Shown here in pieces: positions 1 through 10,952 of a stretch of DNA of 64,000 nt. The notes beneath the pieces are model-generated. The model was not told the DNA's origin. It was given only the letters and a program-made list of their open reading frames with translations, and did not search any database. How positions within the stretch are numbered: the stretch's first letter is position 1; every line of letters starts with the position of its first letter. A program made the position numbers and the translations under genes. The stretch comes from Bryopsis sp. KO-2023 (lineage: Eukaryota > Chlorophyta > Ulvophyceae > Bryopsidales > Bryopsidaceae), in assembly GCA_030272585.1 (NCBI GenBank), contig BSYQ01000013.1, positions 1,116,001 to 1,180,000 of the forward strand. Direction: 5' to 3'.

Positions 1-3000
1 CCTAGTGATCCCCTCAGTCAATCTTTCCCCAAGCATCGACGTACCGGTCCGGGGCGAGGACGGATCCCCTTTCCAAGTTGGTCGTTTCTGGCCACCTCCC
101 AGCTCCGAGAGTATTCCGATCTGCTGAGAATACGACGGATATCGTGACAAGGGGTCTGCCACGTTCGTCCGACCCGGCCTGTATTCCCACTCGAACCGGA
201 ACCCCTGGAGGACTTCGAGCCAACGTGCCGACCTTCGAGAGAGAGTTTCCTGGGAATGGAAATATGTGTTAGGCTGGTGATCACACACCACCTTAAACAC
301 ACGCACATCCAGGTAGCATCGCCACAACTTAAGAGCATGCACTACGGCGAACATTTCCTTGTCACCTATGCTCCAGTTAAGTTGGGCTCCTGATAACTTT
401 CGACTTTCAAAAGCTATAGGATGTTCCTCTTGCAACAAGATTGCACCGATCGCATAATCCGAAGCATCTGCGATAACTTCAAAATCCTTTTCGAAGTTAG
501 GCATTGCCAAACAAGGTGCATGTGTTAAATTCTCTTTAACACCATCAAAGCCTCTTTGACAATCCTCGGTCCAACTCCACTCTTTACCCTTCCTAAGTAA
601 ATTTGTGAGTGGGGCTACAAGCTTGCTGTAACCTTGCACAAATCTCCGGAAATAGTTAGAGAGCCCTAAAAATGAACGCAATTCCGCAACGTTCTTTGGG
701 ACTGGCCACTCTACTACTTTCTCTGTTTTCCTCTTATCAGCGGAAATACCATCTTGATTTATAACAAATTCAAGATAGTGAAGCTCTTTCTTAAAGAAAT
801 CACATTTTGATCTCTTCAAGAGCATTTTGTGCTCACGCAAGCGTTTCATCACCGCTCGCAAATGTTGCACATGTTCCTCCGGAGTTCTGCTGAATACAAG
901 TATGTCATCGAGGTATATTAGGACCGACTTCCCAATCATACCCGAGAATACTTGATTCATCCAAGTCTGGAATACTGCAGGTGCATTCGTCAAGCCCATT
1001 GGAAGCACTTTGTATTCATACAGACCGAATGGGGTTTTGAAAGCAGTCTTCGGTTGGTCTGACTCCTTCACTCGAAGTTGCCAATACCCTGCTTTCAAAT
1101 CTAAGGCCGAAAAGAACTTCGAACCTTGCAGTTGATCAAGGAGATCATCTATCCTTGGTAGTGGATATTGATTCCTGATCGTCAACTTATTTAAGCCTCT
1201 ATAGTCGATACACATCCGTCGAGTACCATCCGGTTTGGGAACAAACAAGATTGGTGCACCCCACGGACTACAACTAGGCTTAATCAAACCCTTCTGCAGC
1301 ATATCAGAGACTTGATCTTCAATCTCTTTTCTTTCACCCGGTGTGTAACGAAACATTGGTCTATGTACCGGTTTCGCTCCAGGGACAAGATCAATTGCTG
1401 CATCCTCTTCTCGAGATGGAGGGCATTCCGCCAACTCATCTGAGAATCTGTCTTTATACTCATCTAACAGACTTTCCAGCTCTGTTTGATATGAAGACAC
1501 TCGAGGATTTTTGGGCAATTCGGGTACCCCAGATTCCTCCCCCTCTAAAGGGTTCGGGACCTCCCGAACTATAACCAGAAAAGGACAAATCTCCTTATTA
1601 CGGAGTTGTCTTCGAGCTTGGGCTATGCTCAACAAGGGATTGATCCGTGCATTAGGCGGACTAGGGGCACGCACAACCAAATTAGGTCGTATCGTGAGTC
1701 GGTTTCCCCGTGTAGTTAGAACCGAAGCACTACCCGTAGAAAAATTCATCAGTACTCGGTGATTGCATAACCACACATCCCCGAGGTACAAATCAAAATG
1801 CTTTGTAGTGATAACTTGACACTCGATTTTCATCCGCAAGCCTTGCAAACGCAAGTTAATCGAGGTTATCCCTACAATATCCAATGGAGTTCCATCGGCC
1901 ATTTCGATTTTGGTACCTTGCTTACATCTGTAACTAAGCCCTGTACTTTCGCAGAAATGCTTAGAGATATAAGCGTAGCCAGCGGCGCCAGAATCTAACA
2001 AAATCTGACCAGGGGAACCAGAAATCAAACCTTTGAACGACATTGACATTCTGAGATTACAATCCTCTCCTGGAATCGAGTTACCGGGTAACTCCGCTGT
2101 AGGTGGATCGTAATATATATCAACGGGCCAAAGAAGACCTGGTGCTTTACCGCTGCTAAGAGCAAACAATTTTGCTCCTTTTCGATATTGTGCAATCAAT
2201 CGCATTTGATTGATTTCTTTTTGTCTAACTGCCATATTATGAGGGATTAATAGGCAGCAACTCGTAGAAGAAGGTGACTCTTTCTTGCAAGCAAAATAAT
2301 GCTTTAAGAATTCATTCAAATTCTTTCGTCCAGGATCCATCCAAACATGGTGTCCCGCTACTGACGATGCAAGAAACTCTTCTCCAATGCAAAACTTTTT
2401 ACAAATCGCAAATCTTTCATCATTAGTAGATGAGTCAAAAGTGAACTCTCTACTTGCATTCTGCAAACGATGAAGTTCCGATTTTAAAAGTTGCATTCCA
2501 GAGATGCAATCGTTCTCCGGCACCTTCTCTTCTTTACTAGGCATAGGATCTTGGGCGTCCCCAATGGGATCGACGTCCAAATCATCCTCACCACATCGGA
2601 TAGAGTCATCATTTCTTTCAACAGACATAACCTGGTCAGGGTCATTCTCCACAGAAATATCCGATTTGTTCTCGGGCTCCGTAATATCTGTATCCATCGG
2701 ATCAAATATTACATCTTTCGGATCTGAGTTTTTCGATACCTCCTTTCGAGATAACCCAGATGCAAGAACTTCTATACTAGGAAGTTCTTTCCCGAAACAA
2801 GCGAGACTCTTCCGTACCTTTCCAGTATCACACACATGACCTGGAGAATAAGATGCTCCACATCTGAAACAAAGGTTCGCGGCCTTGCGCCGTTCCCATT
2901 CTTTCTGGGTAAGACCCGCAGGAAAAGATGTTTTACCAACTTTACTCTTACGAGTCTGTTGAGAACTACCACCAAATCTCGGTGAAAAACTCGGCATCAT

Positions 3001-3822
3001 TCGGTTTTTCTTCCGATTAACCGGATACACCTTTCCTTTTTCTTCTTTCCGAGATCGCTTTGATCCAACGGTACTCTCCTCCTTTTCTTTGGCACCTTTT
3101 TCCAATACTGGGTATCGCTCATCATGCGATACTCCTTTTGCCAATACATGGGTACGGAATTCCTCATATGAAGTCCATTCATGACCCGAAGTATCAGTGG
3201 CAACCGCTTCCTTCAACACTCCATGGAGGTTGCGGTGTAAGAACCAAATTTTTGAAATACTATCAATTTTGGTCTTACGAAGAGTAAAATATGTGTCCAT
3301 TTGGCGCACATATTCTCCAGTATTGCATCGCCGGTTAATGTGGTCTTTGAATGTGGACAGTTTTTGTGTCACCGCATATTCGGTGGCCAACTCACCAAAA
3401 CTTCCATCATCCATAGCAACACACATTTCCTCCCAAGTCAGGTTTCCTCCAGAAATTTTCTCTTCCCCGACTCGAGCGATGAGGTGCTTGATTCCCTTGG
3501 GTCCCAAGAATGTTGGTCCAATCCGACCCCATTCTTCTCGAGGAACCCCCTCGGCAATCCAAAAGATCTCCAAAATGACCTTATGTTCTTTCCAAGGACA
3601 TTGGCCATCAAATTTATCAGGTTTGGCCGTGGAAGACTTTTTACTTCCCGACCCTACAGAAGTACTACCCTTTCTGGTAGCCACTTCACGTTCCCGCTCA
3701 CGGTCATCGACCTCATTACGGAACGCCTGATGTTCAGATTGCATTAAAGCAATCCGACTTTGGAGTTCTTCTACCGTTAAAGTGGTGATGTCCTCTTCAC
3801 CAGAAGGGTCTGGTCTCGACAT
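1..3822 (-). CDS. Gag-Pol polyprotein of retrotransposon A, partial, no stop in window
   Basis: One frame stays open from an ATG at 3822 to base 1 (about 1,270 codons). Visible in order: an N-terminal Gag-like part; a zinc knuckle of the CFRCGASYSPGHVC form near residue 320; an aspartic protease with LLDSGAAG near residue 610; a reverse transcriptase with DLKAGYWQL and the YLDD catalytic box near residue 970; and an RNase H ending in a segment with RFEWEYRPGR and NVADPLSR. The family copies its RNA into cDNA for integration. The unbroken frame suggests a fairly young insertion. Integrase should follow outside the window. Start chosen as the first ATG in frame after the leader. Confidence 0.93.
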   Translation of the reverse strand, partial: MSRPDPSGEEDITTLTVEELQSRIALMQSEHQAFRNEVDDREREREVATRKGSTSVGSGSKKSSTAKPDKFDGQCPWKEHKVILEIFWIAEGVPREEWGRIGPTFLGPKGIKHLIARVGEEKISGGNLTWEEMCVAMDDGSFGELATEYAVTQKLSTFKDHINRRCNTGEYVRQMDTYFTLRKTKIDSISKIWFLHRNLHGVLKEAVATDTSGHEWTSYEEFRTHVLAKGVSHDERYPVLEKGAKEKEESTVGSKRSRKEEKGKVYPVNRKKNRMMPSFSPRFGGSSQQTRKSKVGKTSFPAGLTQKEWERRKAANLCFRCGASYSPGHVCDTGKVRKSLACFGKELPSIEVLASGLSRKEVSKNSDPKDVIFDPMDTDITEPENKSDISVENDPDQVMSVERNDDSIRCGEDDLDVDPIGDAQDPMPSKEEKVPENDCISGMQLLKSELHRLQNASREFTFDSSTNDERFAICKKFCIGEEFLASSVAGHHVWMDPGRKNLNEFLKHYFACKKESPSSTSCCLLIPHNMAVRQKEINQMRLIAQYRKGAKLFALSSGKAPGLLWPVDIYYDPPTAELPGNSIPGEDCNLRMSMSFKGLISGSPGQILLDSGAAGYAYISKHFCESTGLSYRCKQGTKIEMADGTPLDIVGITSINLRLQGLRMKIECQVITTKHFDLYLGDVWLCNHRVLMNFSTGSASVLTTRGNRLTIRPNLVVRAPSPPNARINPLLSIAQARRQLRNKEICPFLVIVREVPNPLEGEESGVPELPKNPRVSSYQTELESLLDEYKDRFSDELAECPPSREEDAAIDLVPGAKPVHRPMFRYTPGERKEIEDQVSDMLQKGLIKPSCSPWGAPILFVPKPDGTRRMCIDYRGLNKLTIRNQYPLPRIDDLLDQLQGSKFFSALDLKAGYWQLRVKESDQPKTAFKTPFGLYEYKVLPMGLTNAPAVFQTWMNQVFSGMIGKSVLIYLDDILVFSRTPEEHVQHLRAVMKRLREHKMLLKRSKCDFFKKELHYLEFVINQDGISADKRKTEKVVEWPVPKNVAELRSFLGLSNYFRRFVQGYSKLVAPLTNLLRKGKEWSWTEDCQRGFDGVKENLTHAPCLAMPNFEKDFEVIADASDYAIGAILLQEEHPIAFESRKLSGAQLNWSIGDKEMFAVVHALKLWRCYLDVRVFKVVCDHQPNTYFHSQETLSRRSARWLEVLQGFRFEWEYRPGRTNVADPLSRYPSYSQQIGILSELGGGQKRPTWKGDPSSPRTGTSMLGERLTEGITR

Positions 3823-5025
3823 CTTAAAGAAGGCTAGTGATTAACCTGCATCGCAGGAAAATCAATCCAGCAGCAAAATTTTCCTCATGTATATTGGTTC
3901 TTATCAAAGTACCAACTATACATTGACATTCGTGGATCAAATTTGTATCTCAATACAAATCATCCCTATGAAAATTGACCTTGTATTCAGTGAAAATCAT
4001 TCACTTTCGCAAATACAATCAATTTTCATTGAAGGCAACTCATTTTGCCTCATGCCAACTCAGGAAAATAATCGCTATTCATTCTCTCATTTTAGCGGAT
4101 TATCTCTTCAATTCGATTTTATCGATCAACAATCATCTGTCTCCATTAGCGAATTACGACAAGTCCTATTCCTCAAGGCTCAAGAGAGCGTACCATACCA
4201 TACGAACCACTAACAAAAGCCCTCAATTTTACACAGACCACTGCGCTAGCAAACCGATCCCGAAAGACCAGGGGTCTAGTGATTTCAAAGGGCAATAGTG
4301 GCTCTCCGTACAGCTAGGATAGGAGTGCCGAGTAACGCTCTTTAGACATGAAAATTGCCGAATCGATTTAATCAAATATCCAAGATCAACCCTAATAAAA
4401 CTCAAGAGAAATGAACTTCCTTCCTCTTACTTCCCTCATCTCCTTTTATTGACCAAATAAAAGGTCTCCTTTTGTTATACCGACTCAAGCTCCCCTAGCA
4501 CTTGAGTCCTTATACTCGTTCCACCATCTAAGAGAGTACTCTTAGTGGCTTCTCGCGAGCATATGGTACAACAACCTCTTTACTCTTAGTATCTTCAGGT
4601 GTTAACCCTGCCCATACAAAGTTAACCCCACCCTTTGGATAAAAGAGAAACTTTTATAGTTCAAAAACTATACTATCTTGAAGTCGCAACGTGTCGACGT
4701 TCAAAATGATTCTAAAACATCATTTCGATCGTCCAACACCTAGAACCGACACGGACGACCTCAAAACACTCAAATTCCGACGCGAAACTTTAAAACGTCA
4801 TAACTTTGCGCACACGCATCGGATTTACTCGCAACAAATTGCAACGGATGCATCTTGTTCCGTAGATGCTTTTAGACACCTTATATGTTCGATTCCGTGA
4901 CGTATACGGTCCGGAACGGGCCAAAACGTGTCGCTAATCGAACAGCTCCGATTTCCCTGCAGAAAATCCGCGCGCCACAATAAGCAGTGCGACTCCACTT
5001 TCCACACGATAGGATGCTTGCCAAA

Positions 5026-5037
5026 GCTCCGAAACCA
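5026..5037 (-). promoter_or_regulatory. Primer-binding site of retrotransposon A
   Basis: On the minus strand TGGTTTCGGAGC follows the LTR end (...CTAACA) after three bases (ACT), the usual place for the tRNA primer site. It would pair with a tRNA 3' end GCTCCGAAACCA. The same 12-mer follows the LTRs of elements B and C. Confidence 0.85.
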
Positions 5038-5040
5038 AGT

Positions 5041-5307
5041 TGTTAGACTTGGGGGTGCAAGTCTAAGAAGAGCTAAAAACTAAAACTTATGAGTCCATGA
5101 CCTTGAAGCCCATTAATACCATGACCCCCAAGGATCCTAGCGTCCCCGCATGGTACCTAGGACAACCATCCTAGGTGGACACCCGACATAGGTCTAGTCA
5201 TCATGACTAGACCTGACTCACATGTCCACGTCAGCATGACTATGCATGACTGTACATGATTGTACATGACTGGACCTGACTGGATGTAGCTCTTAACATC
5301 CCTAACA
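5041..5307 (-). repeat. 5' LTR of retrotransposon A (267 bp)
   Basis: Bounded by a short inverted terminal repeat (minus strand: TGTTAG at the start, CTAACA at the end) and followed by the primer-binding site. It contains degenerate CATGACT/GTACATGA repeats around 5190-5280. The partner LTR is outside the window, so the ends rest on the TG...CA structure, the primer site and the cut in the hAT gene. Confidence 0.85.
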
Positions 5308-7461
5308 CGCCTGGTGTACCCTCCACCAGTCCAGAACAGATGAAGTGCTCTGAATAACCCTCCTGACCCCACAATATCGCTCCCACTCATCAGAATTAGA
5401 ACCGCCCGTAGCAGATGGAGGAGGGCACACACTGAGCCAGTCCCGTTCGAGATTTTCCTTTTTCTTTTTTTTTCCCTCTCTGCCTTCCCCCGGATTGTCA
5501 ACACCTCTGTAATCTGATCGCAGCCGGATCTCCTTCAGCAGAGTCACGCACTCTTGCAGCACATCTGAAACCCACAGATCAGGTCTGCTGAATTGCTTCC
5601 TCAAGCAAGGAAAGCGCCCTGGGGTGCCCCACAAATACCGATTCACCTCAGCGTCTTCGAGTGATAGTTTGGTCGGATCCAGATGCTGCATGCACCCGAC
5701 GGCCAGGAGCCATGCGGGATCGTCAAATTCATGGTCCATGACTGTGCGGAGCACATCTCTGAAGTCTATCACATCCGGTTCCTCGATGTTCATGGCATCT
5801 ACCGCAGCGCTGATCCGAGCCATGAGCATCAGGACGGCACTCCCCGTCACCTTCTTTTCTGCCTCCAGTACCTTGGTTGCTTCCTTGTATGGCCTCAGAA
5901 CCAGGTACAGTTCCAGCAGCACTTTCCATTCTTGGGGGTTGATATTGTATTGGGGGGGAAGGAGGGGAAAGAGCTGGATCAGATCGGGTTTCAAAATCAA
6001 CAATCGATGCAACATGTACCAGATGCTGTTCCACCTAGTCTCCACCGCCAAGGTCAGTCTGAGAACCTTGTCAGATCTGCGGACAGGTCCTGGGCAGTCT
6101 TCTGCCTCCTCCACGTCGTCTCCATCATCGGGACATGCGTCTTCATCACTTGAATATATTTCCTGTGATGTGGGGTCGTCCTGTTCCTGGCTCTGATGGT
6201 CGTTTTGATTAGATTCCTCTTGTGCATCCTCCAGAAGTTCATCCTCATCAACTTGAGATGGACCGGGGCTCTCACCAAGCCCACCGTTGCCAATCGCAGA
6301 GGCACCCGTGGCTGTCGAGGACCGGACCACATAAATTAACTCTTGGGGAGCAGCCTCCGCTTGTTGCCGTTCCAGATCAGCTTCTTTTCTTTTGGCTCGA
6401 TCGATCTGAATCTGTTTCAGCTTTTCCCAATGAGTGGATGCACCCATCACTGTTCTGCACAGATCGTGTACTTTGGCCACAAGGTCGTTCACGCTTTGGG
6501 GGGCATTTTTCAGACCCTTCTTTACCCCCAAATTTATTCTGTGTGTCCCGCACCCGTGCCAATCGTAACTGTAGTTCATTTCACATGCTGCCCCCATTCT
6601 GGACTCGTGATCGGTAACGATGCTGGCCTGATATCCGGTCAGATCAAAGTCCTCCCTGATCTCGTTCATTTTTGTGCAAATGTCCACAGCAGTTGCGGTA
6701 CCCTCCATTTCCCAGGTCCCGAGACTGATCCGCTTGAGTTCGAACAGATCCTGTTCCGGGTCCCGGTGTATGTAGACAGCCCCCATCGCGAACCAATGCT
6801 TGGGCTGCTGAGACCAACCATCAGCAACAAAGCATGGTCGGAATCTGCTCAGATCCATATCCTTCATCTTTTTTTTAAGCCTGTTGGAGGACAATCCGAC
6901 CTGGTGAGACATGGATTTCGCTGATAGAGGCGGAGCAGATGCGTTCAGTTGAGTGCACATGTCTCGGAAGTGCTGATCTTCCACTGTCCTGAAGGGGGCC
7001 CCGACGCTGACCAGATAGCACATAACCTTGTGCCGGTACGACTGGAACTCCCGGGTAGTAGGTCCCCATTTAGACACAAACGGGAGTGTTTTCTGGGTCC
7101 CAAAAGAACTGATCCGACCCCCTTGTGTGCCTGTTTTCATGTCCTGATCCGTTTGCCTTTTCAAATGGCAGCCCTCAAAGCCTTCCGCGACAGCAATTTC
7201 CATTTCGGAACTGATCCGGATACCGTGTTTGGCCGCATGATTCAAAAGGGGGATCCTGCCTCCCTTCACCCATGACAATTGTTCATGACAGATTCTGCAC
7301 GACACCACCTTTCTGCCCCGATCATCCTTATACACCAGGATCTTGCCTTCTGGACTGCTGACATACATCTTGTCAACCCATGTGTTACTTCTCCGAACAG
7401 GAATCACAGGAGGGCTTGCACCCAGTTCCAGCAGATCAGCTTCCTTTCCATTTCTGTTCAC
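5302..7461 (-). pseudogene. hAT-family transposase, C-terminus cut off by retrotransposon A
   Basis: 719-codon ORF. An N-terminal BED-type zinc finger is visible (CRICHEQ then NHAAKH, near residues 55-90). The RNase H-like hAT core has its first acidic motif in VADGWSQ, its second in IVTDHES followed by GCGTHRINL, and the family's TRWNSIW segment after an acidic insert. The reading stops right after LDWWRVHQ, which is where the hAT C-terminal dimerisation domain normally begins, because the LTR of element A starts there and its TGT TAG supplies the last codon and the stop. The rest of the domain should lie left of the window. Upstream reading frame is otherwise open, so this copy was intact when hit. 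Confidence 0.9.
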
Positions 7462-7904
7462 TGCAGGGCAGGGCAGGACAGGACAAACACCTCATAAAAG
7501 CAGAACCAGAACAACTGGAGAAAGCACAAGCACCTCACACAATCCAACAAGGGAACACCTCACCCCCCCACAAAACCATAAGAGTACAACAAGGCGGAAC
7601 AGATCAGGGAGTAACGCACTGTTGGTCAGGTCAGATGCTTGCCCCGACCCCTGCGGCCCCACGGATGGAACGCTGCCCTGGCGACGAGGTTCCAACCCCC
7701 CGCTTCCAGATCCGGTCGGAACTGGTCTCCTCTGGGACGTGTGTGGGCGTTGCCCCGACCTCGCAGGGGTGACGAGCGCTTTTCTTTTTCCATGCCGGCC
7801 CATTTCGAACGGGGCGCTGATAAGACGTGGAGTTAAACGCTCACCAGATTAACAGCAACCGAACATGCGATGTGCCCGCGTGACTCAACTGCATCTCACC
7901 CGCG
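7462..7904. other. 5' flank of the hAT transposase gene, no gene seen
   Basis: GC-rich stretch upstream of the transposase ATG (gene on minus strand). Short overlapping frames in both strands show no recognisable domain. Presumably the 5' untranslated part of the hAT element; its terminal inverted repeat was not located. Confidence 0.4.
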
Positions 7905-8256
7905 ATCAATGATCGATTCTTGACGCAGACGACCCACCGATCATGATCGGTGTTGCGCCGATCATGATCGGCGCAAGCCGATTATAGTCGATCGCGCCGA
8001 TCACGATCACGATCTCGATCAAGCGCCGCACCCTGTCGGCACCTGATCGGCAGTTTTTGATCGGCCGATCACGATCAGGCCGATCAAAAACTGCCGATCA
8101 AGTAGGGCGACCGATCAGATCGGTGATCGGCCGATCTTGATCGATGATCGGCCCTGCCAGACCTGATCGGCGACCGATCAGATCGGTGATCGGCCGATCA
8201 CGATTTGATCGGTCGCACTGCTTGATCGGCGACCGATCAAATCGTGATCGGATCCA
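7905..8256. repeat. Cluster of GATCGG/CCGATC palindromic motifs
   Basis: About 350 bp in which CGATCA, TGATCG and GATCGGC recur every few bases in both orientations. It holds an almost perfect hairpin at about 8042-8099 (arms built on TGATCGGCAGTTTTTGATCG) and two copies of CGACCGATCAGATCGGTGAT near 8109 and 8172. It sits just outside the hAT transposase ORF. hAT transposases are known to bind arrays of short subterminal motifs, so this may be the element's subterminal region; that role is inference. Confidence 0.75.
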
Positions 8257-8406
8257 TAGTATGGGTAACATCGCGCTGTTAGATAACACGTAGTGTCCGA
8301 ATTAACATCGCGTGTTATTTAATAGGAAATTGGGAGGGTTCTAGAAGGTGACTGTGTCTTGAGTCAATGGGAGAGTGTAAAGCTTTACACTTAAGGAACA
8401 AACAAA

Positions 8407-8478
8407 CAAACAAACAAACATCAAATTACATTGTGTAGGAGAACAAACAAACAAACAACATTTACATTGTGTAGGAGA
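8407..8478. repeat. Tandem pair of about 36 bp with (AAAC)n core
   Basis: Two adjacent units, each with an ACAAACAAACAAAC run followed by a TTACATT-type segment and GTGTAGGAGA; the GTGTAGGAGA copies are at 8433-8442 and 8469-8478. A related (AAAC)n-CATCAATTACATT unit occurs at 9104-9131. Confidence 0.8.
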
Positions 8479-9288
8479 TGCCGCTCTCCTATTAAATAAA
8501 AAAAAACTGTAAAGGAACAACTGGACCTATTGTAATTATCCTTCATCGCCTGTCTGTCACCTCCTTCACCCACAGCCCCAAAATAACGCCACTGATGGCG
8601 TTTGTCAGAGTTTTTGCTAGAGTGCGGCTGAGTCAATTTCATAGAATCCGAAAAAAAAAGAAATTTTAACCTTCATTGTGGAAACTCTGAAATTCCATGA
8701 AATTGACTTGGCCGCACTAAAGCCAATTAATTGCACAGTCATTTTTTTTTCATCTTCACCAACATATTACATTGAAGAAACAGATTGTGATGACTACGCA
8801 AACTATGCTATTGAAGGAATCATCATCTAACAGCCACCACCAAAACAAGGGACGAATTATCAACAACTCTGAAGGCACCAGCCTAAACCTGCGTTGTTCA
8901 TTGCGGTGGGTTCTTCTTGGGGGGGGGGGTGCGATTTTTTTAATCCTTCTCAAAAAAGGCACAATAAAAGTGTTTACAGCTCCATCAGACGATGTCCATT
9001 ATCAGTGTAATACGAAGGTGTCTCATAACTGCCTTTAGTTACGAGTTTCAGCCACACCGATCGCAAGCGTTAACCAAGTTGGATCGGAAGATGTCCTCCC
9101 ACAAAACAAACAAACAAACATCAATTACATTAGATGTCCTCCCACACTGAACACTTCCAAGTCCATCCAGCTCAAACAAACCGAAAATCAAAAATCAACC
9201 AAAAGTCTCCTAAAAATGCATGACTCATGAAGTTCACTCGATTTAGTCCCAATTCGCCGCGTACCAATTCGCCGCGTACCGTTACGCC
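8479..9288. other. Non-coding stretch with one inverted repeat and one short insertion
   Basis: No gene recognised. An imperfect inverted repeat pairs about 8622-8642 with 8698-8718 (ATGAAATTGACT...GCCGCAC). A 15-bp direct repeat AGATGTCCTCCCACA at 9089-9103 and 9132-9146 flanks a 28-bp (AAAC)n-CATCAATTACATT unit. A CAATTCGCCGCGTAC unit is doubled around 9250-9280. Confidence 0.6.
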
Positions 9289-9513
9289 GCCGTCAGACAT
9301 GTGCACTTCAACACGTGACTGTACTTTTCAAACTTTTTGACCTTTTTCAATCGTTTCGTCGAATCCCGAGGCGTCAAACGACATCACAGGGACGTTCCCG
9401 TCAACGAGGACAGGTCCCCCAACAACTGACCTGGTGGGTTTAGACGAGCAGTGTTTCAGCAAAGGTTTCCAATACCAACAGGTTGTCTGAAATGGCGCAA
9501 ATTGTGGCAGCAG
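9289..9513 (+). repeat. Older repeat R1, left part (split by the 5.1-kb element)
   Basis: Matches, in inverted orientation, about 22245-22404. The match ends at a GGCAGCAG copy at 9506-9513 and resumes after the inserted element at 14658. A stretch of roughly 60 bp just left of the insertion is absent from the 22-kb copy. Confidence 0.85.
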
Positions 9514-9849
9514 GAGTTATGGATTGCGCCAAAACCTGGTCCAAATGAACACCCCGAAAAATACCACTTCCTGGTCATTGTACACTTCACATGAACCCTT
9601 CGCGTGAGACCTGCACGCATCGTCCCCATGTCGCACCGTCCTCCCCACGACCGACGACGAGACCCCGAGCTCGGGACGCATGCTCGCCGAGCTCGAAACT
9701 CGTGACACCAGAAACGGGCGTATTATTTTGTCTTCCAAACCAGCGTTTTCGCTTGCACCAATGGCGGAGACTTCGAAAAGGTGAGATATGTGTGCGCTCT
9801 TTTGGATAGTCAATATTCAGGATCTTTCTTCGCTCCTGACCGCGTGCGT
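9514..9849 (+). repeat. Left terminal inverted repeat of the MULE-like element
   Basis: Inverted copy of 14322-14657. Long stretches were compared by eye with no difference seen, and the small frames they contain translate identically on opposite strands. Confidence 0.92.
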
Positions 9850-9939
9850 TTCCCCTCGACAGCGGTGCAAAAAGGCGAACTCGACGACGATTAAAAAAGG
9901 CGAACAAGGCTCTAGTCGAAGCTTCGACAGGTTGTGGAG

Positions 9940-10952
9940 CATTTATGTGGATGCACTACAACCTGGGGACGTCTTTCCACGCAGGTTGCAACCCTGCGCT
10001 GAGAAGTTCGTTGGAAGGACGAAATTTCGTCTCCAGGCTCGTAGAGGTTGAAGCTCGCCTCCATCAAGAAGGCCTTCAAGCAACAGGCTTAGAAGTTCTA
10101 GAGGCCTTTCTCAGAGGGCACGCAGGCGAGGAAGCTTCGAACGGTGAGTATGTTTTTGCAACCAAGCATTAAAAAAACCCTATTCCAATAGCTTGTAAGT
10201 TGGAATGACAATATGAGAATTTCCATTTGGTAGGGAGTGTTGAGTGGAGATCTGTCATTTATCGGAGCAAGAAAACTGTTTAGTATTCTTTGGCAAACAT
10301 GGGAAGGGAAGTCCTGCTTCCCATTCAAAAACAAGGTGGCCCCGCCCTGGTGGCCTTCCAACAATCCCTTCACAAGGCCTTCCAACAGTGGTATGGATCA
10401 TTTTTATTGTCTTTGTGGATTGAATACAACTTGTCAGATGTCTGCAAGCACGCAACAGTTATTTCAGCGAGAAACAAGATTGCAAATCGATTCGCTTGGC
10501 GATTGTGCTTCTGTTCTTTTTTTTTTCCTGGGGGGTTTTGGATATTGTTTGCTTTGGTATTCCCAGACTTTGAGACTTCTTAAATTGTGACTCTCTAACT
10601 TATGTATGCATTGATAAACCACAAGGAACAATGTTGCATCGGATTTCAGTGGAAAGCTAAAAACAGGCATCCACTGATGCACATGTGGGACTTTTATTTG
10701 GTAGTATCGTCTCAGCTGCAACACAAACCTGGAGCAGCCTGCATTGCAGGAGGAGGTGGCTGAACTGGAACAGGGTTGCCTAAAATACCTCCAAGAAGTT
10801 TCATTCGTGGAGCACCACCAGAGCCGCTCAATTGGTGCTGCAATAAACTAAATGGTTGAATGTAGTATGATGTTTTTTATCTCTAGGTCGAAGCAAGGAG
10901 CAGAATTTACAGACCATATCAGCATTGCTGGAAATTTTGCCTTTGTACGCTC
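9940..10952 (+). other. Exon-like fragments inside the MULE-like element
   Basis: Several pieces look like short exons in plus orientation. A segment ending at 10142 encodes GLQATGLEVLEAFLRGHAGE and then meets GTGAGTATG. A piece at about 10290-10389 encodes LLPIQKQGGPALVAFQQSL and meets GTATGG. Pieces after AG at about 10751-10852 (EEVAELEQG...) and about 10889-10945 (SKEQNLQTISALLEILPLYA) follow. I do not recognise the protein. MULEs are known to pick up host gene fragments, so captured exons are the likely reading, but no parent gene is in the window. Confidence 0.35.

Larger units (their letters stand above)
1..5307 (-). mobile_element. Ty3/gypsy LTR retrotransposon A (left part off the window)
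   Basis: Read on the minus strand this is a 5' LTR (5041-5307), a 3-nt gap, a primer-binding site, a leader of about 1.2 kb (3823-5025) and one long gag-pol reading frame running off the window edge just after RNase H. Integrase and the 3' LTR must lie outside. The order protease, reverse transcriptase, RNase H inside a gag-pol fusion with the YLDD box is that of Ty3/gypsy. It inserted into a hAT transposase gene: the LTR edge at 5307/5308 lies inside that gene's coding sequence. I see no gene in the leader, which is AT-rich with scattered stops. Confidence 0.93.

Noticed and set aside
14..338. Two minus-strand frames at the left edge as separate genes
   Set aside because: They overlap the open gag-pol frame of element A, which shows clear RNase H sequence through this stretch.
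5624..6924. Plus-strand frames of 130-190 codons
   Set aside because: Antisense shadows of the hAT transposase, with no domain.
9517..9813. A 98-codon protein repeated at 14358-14654
   Set aside because: Both copies lie wholly in the 336-bp terminal inverted repeats and match no family; the identity comes from the TIRs.
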